NCBI GenBank assembly: GCA_902782445.1
Contig: CACZNC010000005.1
Span: 1-63,846, forward strand
Direction: 5' to 3'
Origin: an uncultured Ruminococcus sp.
GTDB lineage: Bacteria > Bacillota > Clostridia > Oscillospirales > CAG-272
Length of the DNA: 63,846 nucleotides
Part shown: positions 14,459 to 23,765 of the stretch, piece by piece
How positions within the stretch are numbered: position 1 is the first letter of the stretch
How the letters are laid out: each line of letters starts with the position of its first letter
Notes under the pieces: generated by a model
What the model saw: the letters and a program-made list of their open reading frames with translations, nothing else
Told to the model about the DNA's origin: nothing
Database searches by the model: none
Program-made: the position numbers and the translations under genes

Positions 14459-16879
14459 TCAAGAGTGTTCGGACACGTAAATCCCGACGCGGCTTGCGAT
14501 CTGCTTGGCGGCGACGTCGGCGGCCTTGGCTCCCGCGAGCACGGCCGAAAGCTCTTCCTTGATGATATCGACAAGGGCGCTGTCCGTGCGGGATACCGTG
14601 GAGGCGTCGAGGATGAGGTCTCTCAGATAGTCAACCCCCGCCTGATCGTAGGGCTGGCGTCTGCTCTTCTGGAGCTCGATGTACTCTTCGCTGTACCCTT
14701 CGTCGACCATCCAGTCGAAGGCGTCGTCCGTAGGCGCATAATCGCCGTAGTTCTCCTGCGCCTTCGCGTACATGTCGTCCATCACGGCGCGGTTGACGGT
14801 GAGGCCGAAGCCGTCCGTGAGCTTCTCGTCCTTCATGAGGTATTTGAGGACTTCCCACGCCTGATCCTTTGCCTGGGACTTGGTGGCGATGGCAAGCTCG
14901 ATGGTCGGGAGGATCACCATGCCGTTGCCCTCTCCGTTCCGGGGATAGCCGATGCAGGTGACTTCCTTCAGGCCGAATTCGTTGCGGGAGTTGAGATACC
15001 CGGAGAAGTCGTAGAAATATCCCATCTGGAACAGGGCCTTGTTGTTCTTGAAGCGGAGGGCGTATTCCTCCTCGAACGCCCGGTCGGCCACGGGGTCGTA
15101 CTCGTAGCCCTCGCCGTAGCGTTCCTCCCAGTATCCCTTCTCGGGGCAGGTCTTGAGGTATTCCATGAATTCGATGAAGCCGGGGGTGTCGAAATAGGTC
15201 TCTCCGGTCTCCCAGTTGATGAAGGATTCCATCGAATAGGTGAAGAAATTGTTGACGATCTCGTCCCGGCTGTACTCGTAGAAGGCCCGGGCTCCTTCGG
15301 GCAGGGAGCGGATGGCGGCCATCATCTCGTCAAAGGTCCAGCCGGATTCCGTTCCGACGATCTCGCTCTTGGCAAGCAGGGTCTGGATGCGGTAGGTGAG
15401 GATCATGGAATTGAGGCGGCCGTTCGTCTCGGAGGATCTCCAGACCTTGTCGATGAAATCCGCCCGGTTGACGCCCTTTTCTTCGTCGTCGATGTACTTG
15501 TTGAGGTCGACGAAGATGTTCTTGCGCAGATAGCTCTCGATGGGCATCTCCGAATTCAGCAGGACCATATCCGGGATCTTGCCGGTGGTGATGTCGTTGT
15601 TGAACTGGGTGACGGCGCCGGTCCACTCGTTGTCCTCGTTGTTGTAGGAGGAGTAGTCAACCATCGTGACGCGGATGCCGGTGTTCTGCTTGTTGTAGCG
15701 GATGATGGACTTTCTCAGGTTGTAATCCACGTAGACGCATCCGAGGCGGAGAATGATCTCCTCGGCAAGCTCCTCGTCGGGGACCCGGCTCAGGATCGAG
15801 AGGGTGGTGGCGGAGGGGCTCTGGGACCAGTCGGTGACGGCCATGAGGAGGCGTCCGTCGGGGAGGAAGGCCAGATTGCCGGACTCGTCGATATCGGAGT
15901 TGATGAAGTTCAGCACTTCCGTGTAGGTGTCGTTTTCGAGGTTGTAGGCGGAAATGCCGGTGGAGGTGTTGTAATAGAGATTGCTGTCGTCCGAGAAGGA
16001 GGGGGACTGGGAACCGATGCTCTTCACGGTCTCGGTGGCGATATCCGTCACCTGCCCGTTCTCGACGCTTTTCAGGCTCTGTTTTCCGCCGGAGTACACC
16101 GCGACGACGAGGCGGTCTCCGACCTTCCACATGCCCTGGGTCCAGCCGTCGCCCAGGTTGAGCGGGACCTTCGACTTGTAGCCGCCCTCCGTGTCGAGGA
16201 CGAGGATGTCGGTCTCGGTGGAGAGGTAGATGCCGTCGGGGGTCATGACGAACTGGTTGATGTAGGTGTTCTCCGGGTCCAGTCCGGCCTTGCCGAGGGC
16301 GTCGACGATCTCGATGACCTTCTTGACCTCCGCGGTGGCGGGATCGACGGTGATGATGAAGGACTTCTGGGAGGACATTTCGGTCTCCTCGTCGTAGTCC
16401 CATTTCTGGGTGCGGGTGACGAGGGTGCCGTCCGGTCCGGGAGCCCAGCCGTTCGCCCATCCGTAGGTCTCGCCGTCGAAGGCGAAGGGAGCGGAGGAGG
16501 TCTCCCGGGTGGCGAGATCCACCGTCATGAGCATGCTCTGGGAGTCATATCCGATCCACCATCCCTCGGGCAGGGTCTCTTCCCTCTTCTGGTTCTCGTC
16601 CCATTTGAAGCCGGGGGTCCTCTCGACGACCTCGCCCACGTCGTTGTACACGGCGGTATATTCCGCCTCGTAGGTCAGATACGCCTTTGCCCCGTCCGTC
16701 ACGATGCTCTGCACATAGTTCACTTCGGCGGGCAGGGAGACGGTCTCCCCCGCGTAGACGTTGGTGCGCTTCTCCTTCTTCGGTTCGGCTCCCGCCTTTC
16801 TGCAGGAAGCGAGGCTCCCCGCCGAGGTCAGCGCAAGAAGGGCGGCGAGCAGGGCGGAAAGGATCTTTGTTTTCTTCAT
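14459..16879 (-). CDS. Large ABC solute-binding lipoprotein with N-terminal repeat-like domain
   Basis: 806-residue lipoprotein: signal peptide and lipobox LASC (Cys26). From about residue 380 on it is a family-1-type extracellular solute-binding protein (KIPDMVLLNSEMPIESYLRK, VDLNKYIDD, SGWTFDEMMA, TPGFIEFMEYLK, ALFQMGYFYDF, AIATKSQAKDQAWEVLKYL). The first ~350 residues are beta-rich with recurring turns (TPDGIYLSTETDILVLDTEGGY, LYYNTSTGISAYNL, FLPDGRLLMAVTDW), like a beta-propeller sensor. ATGA overlaps the preceding MacB-like gene, so it is the last cistron of the 22.9-14.5 kb operon. The start at 16879 has AGAGG upstream; a longer open frame lies upstream but lacks a signal. The ligand is unknown. 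Confidence 0.88.
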   Translation of the reverse strand: MKKTKILSALLAALLALTSAGSLASCRKAGAEPKKEKRTNVYAGETVSLPAEVNYVQSIVTDGAKAYLTYEAEYTAVYNDVGEVVERTPGFKWDENQKREETLPEGWWIGYDSQSMLMTVDLATRETSSAPFAFDGETYGWANGWAPGPDGTLVTRTQKWDYDEETEMSSQKSFIITVDPATAEVKKVIEIVDALGKAGLDPENTYINQFVMTPDGIYLSTETDILVLDTEGGYKSKVPLNLGDGWTQGMWKVGDRLVVAVYSGGKQSLKSVENGQVTDIATETVKSIGSQSPSFSDDSNLYYNTSTGISAYNLENDTYTEVLNFINSDIDESGNLAFLPDGRLLMAVTDWSQSPSATTLSILSRVPDEELAEEIILRLGCVYVDYNLRKSIIRYNKQNTGIRVTMVDYSSYNNEDNEWTGAVTQFNNDITTGKIPDMVLLNSEMPIESYLRKNIFVDLNKYIDDEEKGVNRADFIDKVWRSSETNGRLNSMILTYRIQTLLAKSEIVGTESGWTFDEMMAAIRSLPEGARAFYEYSRDEIVNNFFTYSMESFINWETGETYFDTPGFIEFMEYLKTCPEKGYWEERYGEGYEYDPVADRAFEEEYALRFKNNKALFQMGYFYDFSGYLNSRNEFGLKEVTCIGYPRNGEGNGMVILPTIELAIATKSQAKDQAWEVLKYLMKDEKLTDGFGLTVNRAVMDDMYAKAQENYGDYAPTDDAFDWMVDEGYSEEYIELQKSRRQPYDQAGVDYLRDLILDASTVSRTDSALVDIIKEELSAVLAGAKAADVAAKQIASRVGIYVSEHS

Positions 16880-18108
16880 CAGTCTGCCTCTTTCTCCGGG
16901 ATGGTCCCGGGTTCGTCGGGGCCCGCGGGATCGGGAAGAATCGCTTCTTCCTCCTCCGGCTCCGGGGCGTTCTCCGGCGTCTTCGGTTTTTTTGATTTCT
17001 TCGGTTCTTTCGGTTTCTTTTCTTTTTTCGGTTTCGGCACCTTCGCCGGTTTGTCCCGCAGCCTCTGCTTCCGTTTTTCCCCGGCCTTCTGCCAGAGGCG
17101 TTTCACCTCGGCCGTGAGGGTCCAGCCGGAAACCCGGAGCAGGATGAACGACAAGAGGAGCGCAGTCCCCGCGACGGCAGCCAGTCCGACTTCGAACAGC
17201 ATCATCACGGCGGCGCGGTAGTCCATCACGCGGGCCTCGTTCTCCCAGTAGGGATATTCGATCTTGTTGACGCTGACCCACGCGTAGGAGAGCTGCTTCA
17301 TGTTTTCAAAGCGGTTTTTCAGGGAAAACCGGTCGGTGGCCTCGATCACCGCCGTCGCCGATTCGTTCGGCCGGACCGCCCCTGTGAAGATGTTCATGGC
17401 GAAGCCCCGGACGGAATTGGGCAGGGCCGCCTCGAACAGGGTGACGTTCTTCTCGCCGATCTTTGCGTAACCGGCGTAGTTCATGTACATCCGCGGGACG
17501 TCGCCGTAGGCTTTTTTATAGGCGGCGGAATCCGATTCCCGGTCCGTGATCCCGACGATGGTGAATTCCTCGCCGCCGACCGTGACGGTCATGCCGACGA
17601 TGTTCTCCGCGCCGTAGACCCGCCAGGCGAGATCCCGGTCCAGCACGACTCCCATCGGATTGGAGTCGTCGTTGAGGAATCCGCCCCCGTAGACGAATTT
17701 CAGCGGGTGGAAGACGAAGAAGTCCCCCGAGACGGCGAGCGTTTCCGCGTTGACCGTGCCCTTCGGCCCCTGTACGGACAGAAGGACGTCCGCGCCGGAG
17801 CACCAGGCCCAGGACCTTGCCCCCTCGTTCGGGGTGACGGAGGCTTCGAGCAGTCCGGCGTCGATGGAGCGGACCCAGCCTCCCACATTGTCCCATACGA
17901 TCCCGGCGTCTTCCTCGGCGTACAGCCCGACGACGGCGTACCGATCCCCGTCCGCGGACCACCACTTTCCCGCTCCGAGGGTGACGAGGGAGTTCTTCAT
18001 GCCGAGGACGGCGAGCTCGAAGATCCCGCAGAGGGCGAGGGCCGCGATCATGACGAGAGCCGCGATGCCGGAGGCTTTCAGGATGGATTTGTTGACCTTG
18101 CCGTTCAT
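16879..18108 (-). CDS. MacB-like extracellular-domain membrane protein, no FtsX permease core
   Basis: 409 residues. One N-terminal membrane helix (about 11-36), an extracellular domain of about 260 residues resembling the MacB periplasmic core (GKWWSADGDRYAVVGLY, VVLDRDLAWRVYG, GMTVTVGGEEFTIVGI), one membrane helix near residues 300-325, then a very basic cytoplasmic tail rich in Lys-Pro and a Glu-Pro end. A true MacB/FtsX permease would have four helices and the usual FtsX core; only two are visible here. It sits between the HlyD-like adaptor (13 bases upstream) and the solute-binding protein (ATGA overlap). It may form an extracellular platform with the adaptor (inference). No ATPase is encoded beside it. 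Confidence 0.8.
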   Translation of the reverse strand: MNGKVNKSILKASGIAALVMIAALALCGIFELAVLGMKNSLVTLGAGKWWSADGDRYAVVGLYAEEDAGIVWDNVGGWVRSIDAGLLEASVTPNEGARSWAWCSGADVLLSVQGPKGTVNAETLAVSGDFFVFHPLKFVYGGGFLNDDSNPMGVVLDRDLAWRVYGAENIVGMTVTVGGEEFTIVGITDRESDSAAYKKAYGDVPRMYMNYAGYAKIGEKNVTLFEAALPNSVRGFAMNIFTGAVRPNESATAVIEATDRFSLKNRFENMKQLSYAWVSVNKIEYPYWENEARVMDYRAAVMMLFEVGLAAVAGTALLLSFILLRVSGWTLTAEVKRLWQKAGEKRKQRLRDKPAKVPKPKKEKKPKEPKKSKKPKTPENAPEPEEEEAILPDPAGPDEPGTIPEKEAD

Positions 18109-18121
18109 GCCGTCCCCCGGA

Positions 18122-20953
18122 TCAGTCGCCCGCCAGCCGGACCTGCTGACCGTCCGCGATCGGCACCGTCGAGCTGGTGATGACGAATTCGCTTCCGTAA
18201 AGGCCGCTCACCGCGGACTGGGTGTCGTCGGACGCGATGATCTCGACGGCGGAGCGGCGGGCCGTGTAGCGCACTCCGAGGGGAGTCTTCTTCGATTCGA
18301 CGGTCAATACGAACTTGCCCTCGTTGTCCTCGCGGATGGCGGAGTTCGGGAGCACGGAGTCGTAGGACTGGCTCCGGTCGCCGATGGAGAAGTTCAGGCT
18401 CTGCCCTTCGCTGACGTCTCCCGTGACGTCCATCACGATGATGCGGTTCTTGCCCTGGCTCTTCGGGTCGGACTTGACCTGCGCGATGGAGGCGGAGATA
18501 TTGGAATACCACCAGGAGTTGGTGACGGTGACGGGGGAGCCGACCTGGATCCGGCGGGCCTCCTCCGCGCTCATGGAGAGTTCCACGATATAGCCCTTGT
18601 CGGCGATCTCGATGCTCGCGACGGTCGCGCCGCTCGTGACGGTGTCGCCGGGGACGAAATTGACGGAGACGATGCGTCCGGCGATGGGGGCGGTGACGTT
18701 CTTCTGATCCCCGAGGCCCTCGTAGAGCTTGACTTTCTCCTTGAGGTCCTTCACTTCCTTTTCGGCCTTTTCGATCCCGCGTTCGCGATCGGCCTTGGTG
18801 TTGTCCTCCGTGCCCTCGGTAATCTTGAAGGTCTCTTTCAGGTCCTCGATGGTCTCCTTCTGTTCTTCGATCTCCTTTTTCACCTCGTCGGGATCCCGCT
18901 TCTTCGGGACGTCGGCGAGTTCGTCGTTCTTTTCGGTGATCTTTTCCCGGAGGGCTTCGATGCGCTCATTGTACCCGTCGATGGTGTCGTTGCACCGGTC
19001 GATGGCGTTGTTGTTGGCTTCGAGGGACGCTTTGAGCCCGGTGAGCTCTGCGCGATACCCGGAGGCGGTCCCCTCGGCCAAAGTCTGCTTTTTCAGGGAG
19101 GCGACCTTGTCCTTCGCGGCGGTGAGATCGGTTTCGGCCTTCTTCATGGCTTCCTCCGCTTCCGACGCCGCGGTTTTCGCTTTTTCCAGCTTGTCCTTCG
19201 CGTCGCCGAGGTCGTAGTCGAATTCGTACTGAATGACGTCGTCCACCTCGGGCATGTCGATCACGTAGAGCTTGGATTTCGCGTCCTCGATCTTCTTTTC
19301 CGTATCCTTGATCTTGACGTCCATGTCCTCCACGTACCGGTCGTGGGTGCGCCGGAGCGTGTCGGCCGCGTTGTAATAGGTTTCCCATGCCGCCTCTTCG
19401 GCCTTCGCGTAGGATTCGCTCGAACTCACCGCGCTGTCGACGACTGTTTTATAGCTCTGGGTCCTCGCTTCTTCTGCCGATGAAATGGCTCGATCCCTTG
19501 CCGACGCGTATTCGGACAGCATGTCATAGTAATCTTCTTCGTTCCGAATCAGCTGGACAACCGACGTATAAATGGTTTCGCAATGGTTTTCCGCGATGGA
19601 TCTTTCGTCGTCGTTGGTAATTTTTCTGACTACGTCGATTAAATTGCTGTATTCCTCACTTCTGAACTTGTATAGATCATTGATCTGGTTATACTTCACA
19701 TAATCGTCAACTTTACTCAGTGCATTGGAAACTTCACTCGACATATAGGTGTCGCTGATCGTTCCCTTAAGCTCTTCCGTGATTTGTTTCAACTGATAGA
19801 CGGCGTCCTCCGTCGACCTTATGTGGTTGGTCTGAAGCGTATCGGTCTGTTTTACATAGTCGTCCCACGCCGCGTTGACGGCTTTACTGTATGTTTCTTC
19901 GATTTCCGCCGCGCCTGTCTGAGACTTGTCTGCCTTCGCGGCGTCGGCAATCGTCTGATCCCTCGTCTTTTCGAGATCGCCGAGCTGTGACGCGTAATCC
20001 TCCTCGTATCGTTGCAGTTCGAGATATGAGTTTTCCAGCGAATTTTCCAGTTCCTTGATCTGGTTGGTCAGGGTATTCGCTTTCTCGACGTCTCCTATCG
20101 CCCCGCCGATCCTGTCGACCATCTCCTGCCAGCTGTTTTCTTCGGCTTTGAGGGCGTCGTAGGAAGCCTGCGCGCTGTCGTATGTATGCTGCGCTTCGGT
20201 CAGAGCGCCTTCGGCGGCCGTGAGCTTCTGCCAGACAGTTTCCTGCGAAAGGATATCCTCCTCGATCAGCGCTTCCGCGGAGGCCAGCTTGCCGGAGACT
20301 TCGGAGATCTTCGTGTTGAGATCGGCGTTTTTCTTTTCGATCTCCTTGATCTGCTTCTGGACGTCCTTGATGTTCGCCTCGATCCCCTTGATCTGCTCGT
20401 TCAGGGACTTCACGGCGTCCTTGATGACGGTAGCGGGGTCCCCTCCGGCGAGGACGGACTTATATTCGGCTTCCAGCTCTTTCAGCTTGTCCTCGGCCTT
20501 GTCGATCTTGCGCTGGGCGTCGATCAGGGTCTTGTCGGAGGTCATGCCGTCCACGTTCCCGCTCTCCTTGAGCTTGACGAGATCCTCCTCCGCCTTCGCG
20601 AGATCCTCCCGGGCCTGTTTCAGCTGTTCGGAGGGATCGTTCGAGAGCGCGAGGATGGGGGCGTCCTTCTCGACGGTGTCCCCCGCCTTGACGTAGACGG
20701 ACTGCACCTTGCGGGTCTGCTCGACCTTTTCCTCTTCCTCGAAAATGACGTTGTAGCTCTCGTTGGCCTTCACCGTGCCGGACGCCTTCACCGCCGACGA
20801 GAGCGTCGCGTACTGGGCGTACTGCGCGGAGACCTCGGGAAGCCTCGCGTTCATGATGGTGCGGGAGAAAAAGGTCAGAAGAAGCAGGATCACGAGGAAG
20901 ATGATCGCGATGTTCTTGACCCAGTCGCGTCTGTTCTGCGCTTTGTTTTCCAT
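18122..20953 (-). CDS. Very long HlyD/MacA-like membrane fusion protein
   Basis: 943 residues, two to three times the size of usual MacA/HlyD proteins. One N-terminal membrane helix (12-31), then a half-lipoyl-like strand set (VKASGTVKANESYNVIFEE; VYVKAGDTVEKDAPI), then a coiled coil of some 600 residues (residues about 105-720), and the second lipoyl half and beta-barrel (VTAPIAGRIVSVNFVPGDTV, then GSPVTVT). Within the coil two copies of a ~75-residue segment can be aligned, near residues 315-390 and 471-550 (EEDY...ARDR...AAW...DTL..H). The DNA at about 19440-20060 is visibly AT-richer than the rest, so part of the coil may be recent. Placed between the ABC permeases and the MacB-like gene. 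Confidence 0.88.
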   Translation of the reverse strand: MENKAQNRRDWVKNIAIIFLVILLLLTFFSRTIMNARLPEVSAQYAQYATLSSAVKASGTVKANESYNVIFEEEEKVEQTRKVQSVYVKAGDTVEKDAPILALSNDPSEQLKQAREDLAKAEEDLVKLKESGNVDGMTSDKTLIDAQRKIDKAEDKLKELEAEYKSVLAGGDPATVIKDAVKSLNEQIKGIEANIKDVQKQIKEIEKKNADLNTKISEVSGKLASAEALIEEDILSQETVWQKLTAAEGALTEAQHTYDSAQASYDALKAEENSWQEMVDRIGGAIGDVEKANTLTNQIKELENSLENSYLELQRYEEDYASQLGDLEKTRDQTIADAAKADKSQTGAAEIEETYSKAVNAAWDDYVKQTDTLQTNHIRSTEDAVYQLKQITEELKGTISDTYMSSEVSNALSKVDDYVKYNQINDLYKFRSEEYSNLIDVVRKITNDDERSIAENHCETIYTSVVQLIRNEEDYYDMLSEYASARDRAISSAEEARTQSYKTVVDSAVSSSESYAKAEEAAWETYYNAADTLRRTHDRYVEDMDVKIKDTEKKIEDAKSKLYVIDMPEVDDVIQYEFDYDLGDAKDKLEKAKTAASEAEEAMKKAETDLTAAKDKVASLKKQTLAEGTASGYRAELTGLKASLEANNNAIDRCNDTIDGYNERIEALREKITEKNDELADVPKKRDPDEVKKEIEEQKETIEDLKETFKITEGTEDNTKADRERGIEKAEKEVKDLKEKVKLYEGLGDQKNVTAPIAGRIVSVNFVPGDTVTSGATVASIEIADKGYIVELSMSAEEARRIQVGSPVTVTNSWWYSNISASIAQVKSDPKSQGKNRIIVMDVTGDVSEGQSLNFSIGDRSQSYDSVLPNSAIREDNEGKFVLTVESKKTPLGVRYTARRSAVEIIASDDTQSAVSGLYGSEFVITSSTVPIADGQQVRLAGD

Positions 20954-21029
20954 GATAAAAGCCTTTCGGGAGAGGAATCGGTCCGGCAGATGCGTGCGCC
21001 GGAGATCGGAGCGGATGATATTTTTTCAA

Positions 21030-21965
21030 TTATCCCTTCACCGACGCGGAATAGGAGATCCCGTCGATGAGGTAGTCTTCGCTGTACAAAAAGAGCAGGA
21101 CCGGGGGCACCATATAGATCACCGCGATGGCGAGGGCGATGCCCGTGTCCCCCTGATTGATCTTCGAGAGGAAGACGGACAGGGGATAGAGCTCTTCGTC
21201 TGTCAGAAGGATCAGCGGCTGTTCCACCATGTTCCAGTAGTCGAGGAACACGAGGATCGCCACGGAGTAAAGGACGCTCTGGCAGAGGGGAAGGAAGATC
21301 CGGAAGAAGATCTGATGCTCCCCCGCCCCGTCCAGCTTCGCGGCCTCGGTGACGGAGGAGGGGATGCGCCGCATGAACTTCGTCAGGATGAAGACCGAGA
21401 AGGGGGAGAAGATGCCCGGCAGGATGATGGCCCAGCGGGTATTCATCAGGTTCAGCTTGTCGATCACCAGATAGTTCGGCACCAGCGTGACCTGATAGGG
21501 CATCAGCATGAGGATGATGTAGGCGAAGAAGACGATGCCGCGGAATTTCGTGTGCACCCGGGCGAAAGCGTAGGACGCCCCCGCCGCCACCATCAGCTGA
21601 AAGAGCACGATGGGGAGCACGTAGATGACGGAATTCCAGAATTTCAAGAGGTAGTCCGGGGAGGTCAGAAGCACCGTCGCGTACTGGGAAAAGCTGACCT
21701 TGTTCGGAATGAGCTGCAGATTCACCTGCTCGCCGATGAACACCCGTCCGCCGCTCCCCGCCACGCCGAGTCCGGTGAAGATCTTGCCGTAGTTGGCTGT
21801 GATCTCGGTGGTGGACATGAAGGAGTTCGTCACGGTGAACACCGTCGGAAAGAGGAAGAGAGCCGCGAAGGTGAGGAGCACCGTCATGGCGAAGAAGAGG
21901 AACAGCACGCGGCCGACGGTGATCTTCTTTTTCCTGCGCGCGGGCACGGAGGAGGATCCGGTCAT
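21030..21965 (-). CDS. Carbohydrate-type ABC transporter permease (MalG-like)
   Basis: 311 residues, inner-membrane permease with about six helices. The EAA loop that docks to the ATPase is present as EAAKLDGAGEHQIFFRIFLPLC. A short basic N-terminus (SSVPARRKKK) precedes the first helix. The loop after helix 1 is extended (residues about 50-85). It overlaps the MalF-like gene by four bases (ATGA). No msmX-type ATPase is in the operon; clostridial sugar transporters often share one encoded elsewhere. Confidence 0.93.
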   Translation of the reverse strand: MTGSSSVPARRKKKITVGRVLFLFFAMTVLLTFAALFLFPTVFTVTNSFMSTTEITANYGKIFTGLGVAGSGGRVFIGEQVNLQLIPNKVSFSQYATVLLTSPDYLLKFWNSVIYVLPIVLFQLMVAAGASYAFARVHTKFRGIVFFAYIILMLMPYQVTLVPNYLVIDKLNLMNTRWAIILPGIFSPFSVFILTKFMRRIPSSVTEAAKLDGAGEHQIFFRIFLPLCQSVLYSVAILVFLDYWNMVEQPLILLTDEELYPLSVFLSKINQGDTGIALAIAVIYMVPPVLLFLYSEDYLIDGISYSASVKG

Positions 21966-22903
21966 TCGTCAAGCCCCCTTCCCGCCCGGTCGTCGATGAA
22001 GAGCAGGAGCCCGATGATGACGATCATGATGAGGCACAGCACCACGGCCGCGCTCGACAGCTTTTGATATTCATAGTTGGCGAAGGTGTTGTTCATGAAG
22101 TGCTGGAGGGTGTACATGGTCTCGAAGGGGTAGTCGCCCGTCAGAAGGTACACCTCCCGGAACACCTTGAAGGAGTTGATGAGGGACATGATGGTGACGA
22201 AGGAGATCGTGGAGGAGAGATAGCGGAGCTTGATGGAGAAGAACCGCCGCACCGGCCCGCATCCGTCCAGCATCGCCACCTCGATGATGTCCCGGGGGAT
22301 ATTCGAGAGGGCGGACATGAACATGATCATGTTGTAGCCGATGTTTTTCCAGAGGAAGAGCATCACCACCACGAGATAGCCGTAGTCGGACTTGAGCCAT
22401 TCCACCGGGTCCCCGCCGAAAAAACTGATGGCGGAGTTCACCACGCCGTTGAAGTCGAAGAGCACCTGCCAGATCAGGATGACGGAGGCGGCCGGGACGA
22501 TCATCGGCGAGAGGAAGATGGTGCGGAAGGTGCTCTTGTAGGGCACGTTCGCGTCGAGGAGCACCGCCAGCGCGAGAGCCAGCACCACGACAAGCGGCAC
22601 GGCGGTCACGGAGAACAGGCCGGTGTTGCGGAGGGCGAGCTTGAAGGCGGAGTTCTCGAACAGCCGGGTGAAATTGTCGATCCCCACGAAAATCCCGGAG
22701 GACGTGTCGTCGATCAGGGAGTAGTAGATCACGACGAAGAACGGCAGGATGAAAAAGGTGAGCACGCCCGCCAGCGAGGGGAACATGTAAAAGGAGGTCG
22801 CGAAGCGTTCCGCACGTTCCCTGCGCGACAGGCCGAAGCGGCGTTTTTTTCCGCGGGGACGCGCTTCTTCCTCCGCCGGGTTTGTTTTGGTTTTTCTGCT
22901 CAT
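21962..22903 (-). CDS. Carbohydrate-type ABC transporter permease (MalF-like)
   Basis: 313-residue permease partner of the 21030 gene. A basic N-terminal tail of about 30 residues (RPRGKKRRFGLSRRERAER) leads to six helices; the docking loop reads EVAMLDGCGPVRRFFSIKLR. The ATG at 22903 is preferred; a TTG six bases earlier would add two residues. No strong ribosome site is visible for this first cistron, which is odd in a window where nearly all genes have one. Upstream 22904-23036 is AT-rich near 23018-23036 but I see no convincing promoter. Confidence 0.92.
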   Translation of the reverse strand: MSRKTKTNPAEEEARPRGKKRRFGLSRRERAERFATSFYMFPSLAGVLTFFILPFFVVIYYSLIDDTSSGIFVGIDNFTRLFENSAFKLALRNTGLFSVTAVPLVVVLALALAVLLDANVPYKSTFRTIFLSPMIVPAASVILIWQVLFDFNGVVNSAISFFGGDPVEWLKSDYGYLVVVMLFLWKNIGYNMIMFMSALSNIPRDIIEVAMLDGCGPVRRFFSIKLRYLSSTISFVTIMSLINSFKVFREVYLLTGDYPFETMYTLQHFMNNTFANYEYQKLSSAAVVLCLIMIVIIGLLLFIDDRAGRGLDE

Positions 22904-23036
22904 ATTCAAACGGATGGAACGGGGGTTCCGATCGGGTTTTTCTTCTGATTTGCGGATGCTTTTCGGGCAATCATCTATAAGACGACGGAGACGGCGGAAA
23001 AGTTCCTTGTTCGGGAAAAATAAATATTAAGTTTTT

Positions 23037-23765
23037 TTAAGAATCCCGCCAGCCGTCGATTTTGGACCGTTCCAGCGCGCCGACGAGTCGTTTGTAAAAT
23101 CCCCGGTACCGGGCGTCCAGATCCCGGGCGAGCTCTTCCATGTCCTCCCGCTCCGTCCCGTGATCGGCGGGGCAGGGGCTTTTCACGACGGGGATCCCCG
23201 CGGCGCGGACGAGAGCGCGGATCTCCCTCTCCCGGCAGTAGATGAGAGGCCGGATCACGGAAATCCCCGCATCCTCATATCCTGTCACCGGGGAAAAGCA
23301 TCCGATCCGCCCGCCCCGGAGCAGGGAGAGGAGAAAGGTGGAGGCCGCGTCGTCCATGTGGTGGCCGAGGGCGAGTTTCGAGGCTCCCGCCGCCTTCGCC
23401 TCCCCGACCAGAGCCCCCCGCCGCATCTTCGCGCAGAGGGCGCAGGGATTCTTCTCCCGCCGCTCTTCGAAGACGACGGAATAGATCTCCGTCTTCACGG
23501 TCCTGTACTCCGCCCCGAGGTCCCGGCAATAGGCCGCCACGGGGTCGAACAGCCCTTCGCCCCCCGGAAATCCCGGATCGACGGTGATCCCGACGAGGTC
23601 GAAGGGGACGGGGGAATACCGTCTGAGGGACGCGAGGACACAGAGGAGGGCCGCGGAGTCCTTGCCTCCCGACAGTCCCACGGCCACGCGGTCCCCGGGG
23701 GAGATCATCCCGTATTTTCCGACGGCCTGACGGACGAGGGAGGTCAGCTTTTCCAGTTCTTTCAT
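23037..23765 (-). CDS. TtcA-like tRNA thiolation PP-loop ATPase
   Basis: 242-residue adenylating enzyme of the TtcA/TilS group, expected to insert sulfur into a tRNA base. PP-loop SGGKDS at residues 32-37, the CALC pair (Cys108, Cys111) and the third Cys in SPCPAD (Cys198) give the three-cysteine iron-sulfur pattern of TtcA; GHHMDD is the other family motif. The start is uncertain: the ATG at 23765 has no ribosome site, and a longer frame would run into the divergent amidase gene. Shorter than E. coli TtcA. Confidence 0.85.
   Translation of the reverse strand: MKELEKLTSLVRQAVGKYGMISPGDRVAVGLSGGKDSAALLCVLASLRRYSPVPFDLVGITVDPGFPGGEGLFDPVAAYCRDLGAEYRTVKTEIYSVVFEERREKNPCALCAKMRRGALVGEAKAAGASKLALGHHMDDAASTFLLSLLRGGRIGCFSPVTGYEDAGISVIRPLIYCREREIRALVRAAGIPVVKSPCPADHGTEREDMEELARDLDARYRGFYKRLVGALERSKIDGWRDS

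Noticed and set aside
16880..17281. 134-codon N-terminal extension of the large solute-binding protein
   Set aside because: It overlaps the MacB-like gene in another frame and would remove the signal peptide from the N-terminus.
16879..20953. Ordinary MacAB-type exporter
   Set aside because: No ATPase is present and the MacB-like protein has two helices rather than the FtsX-type core.
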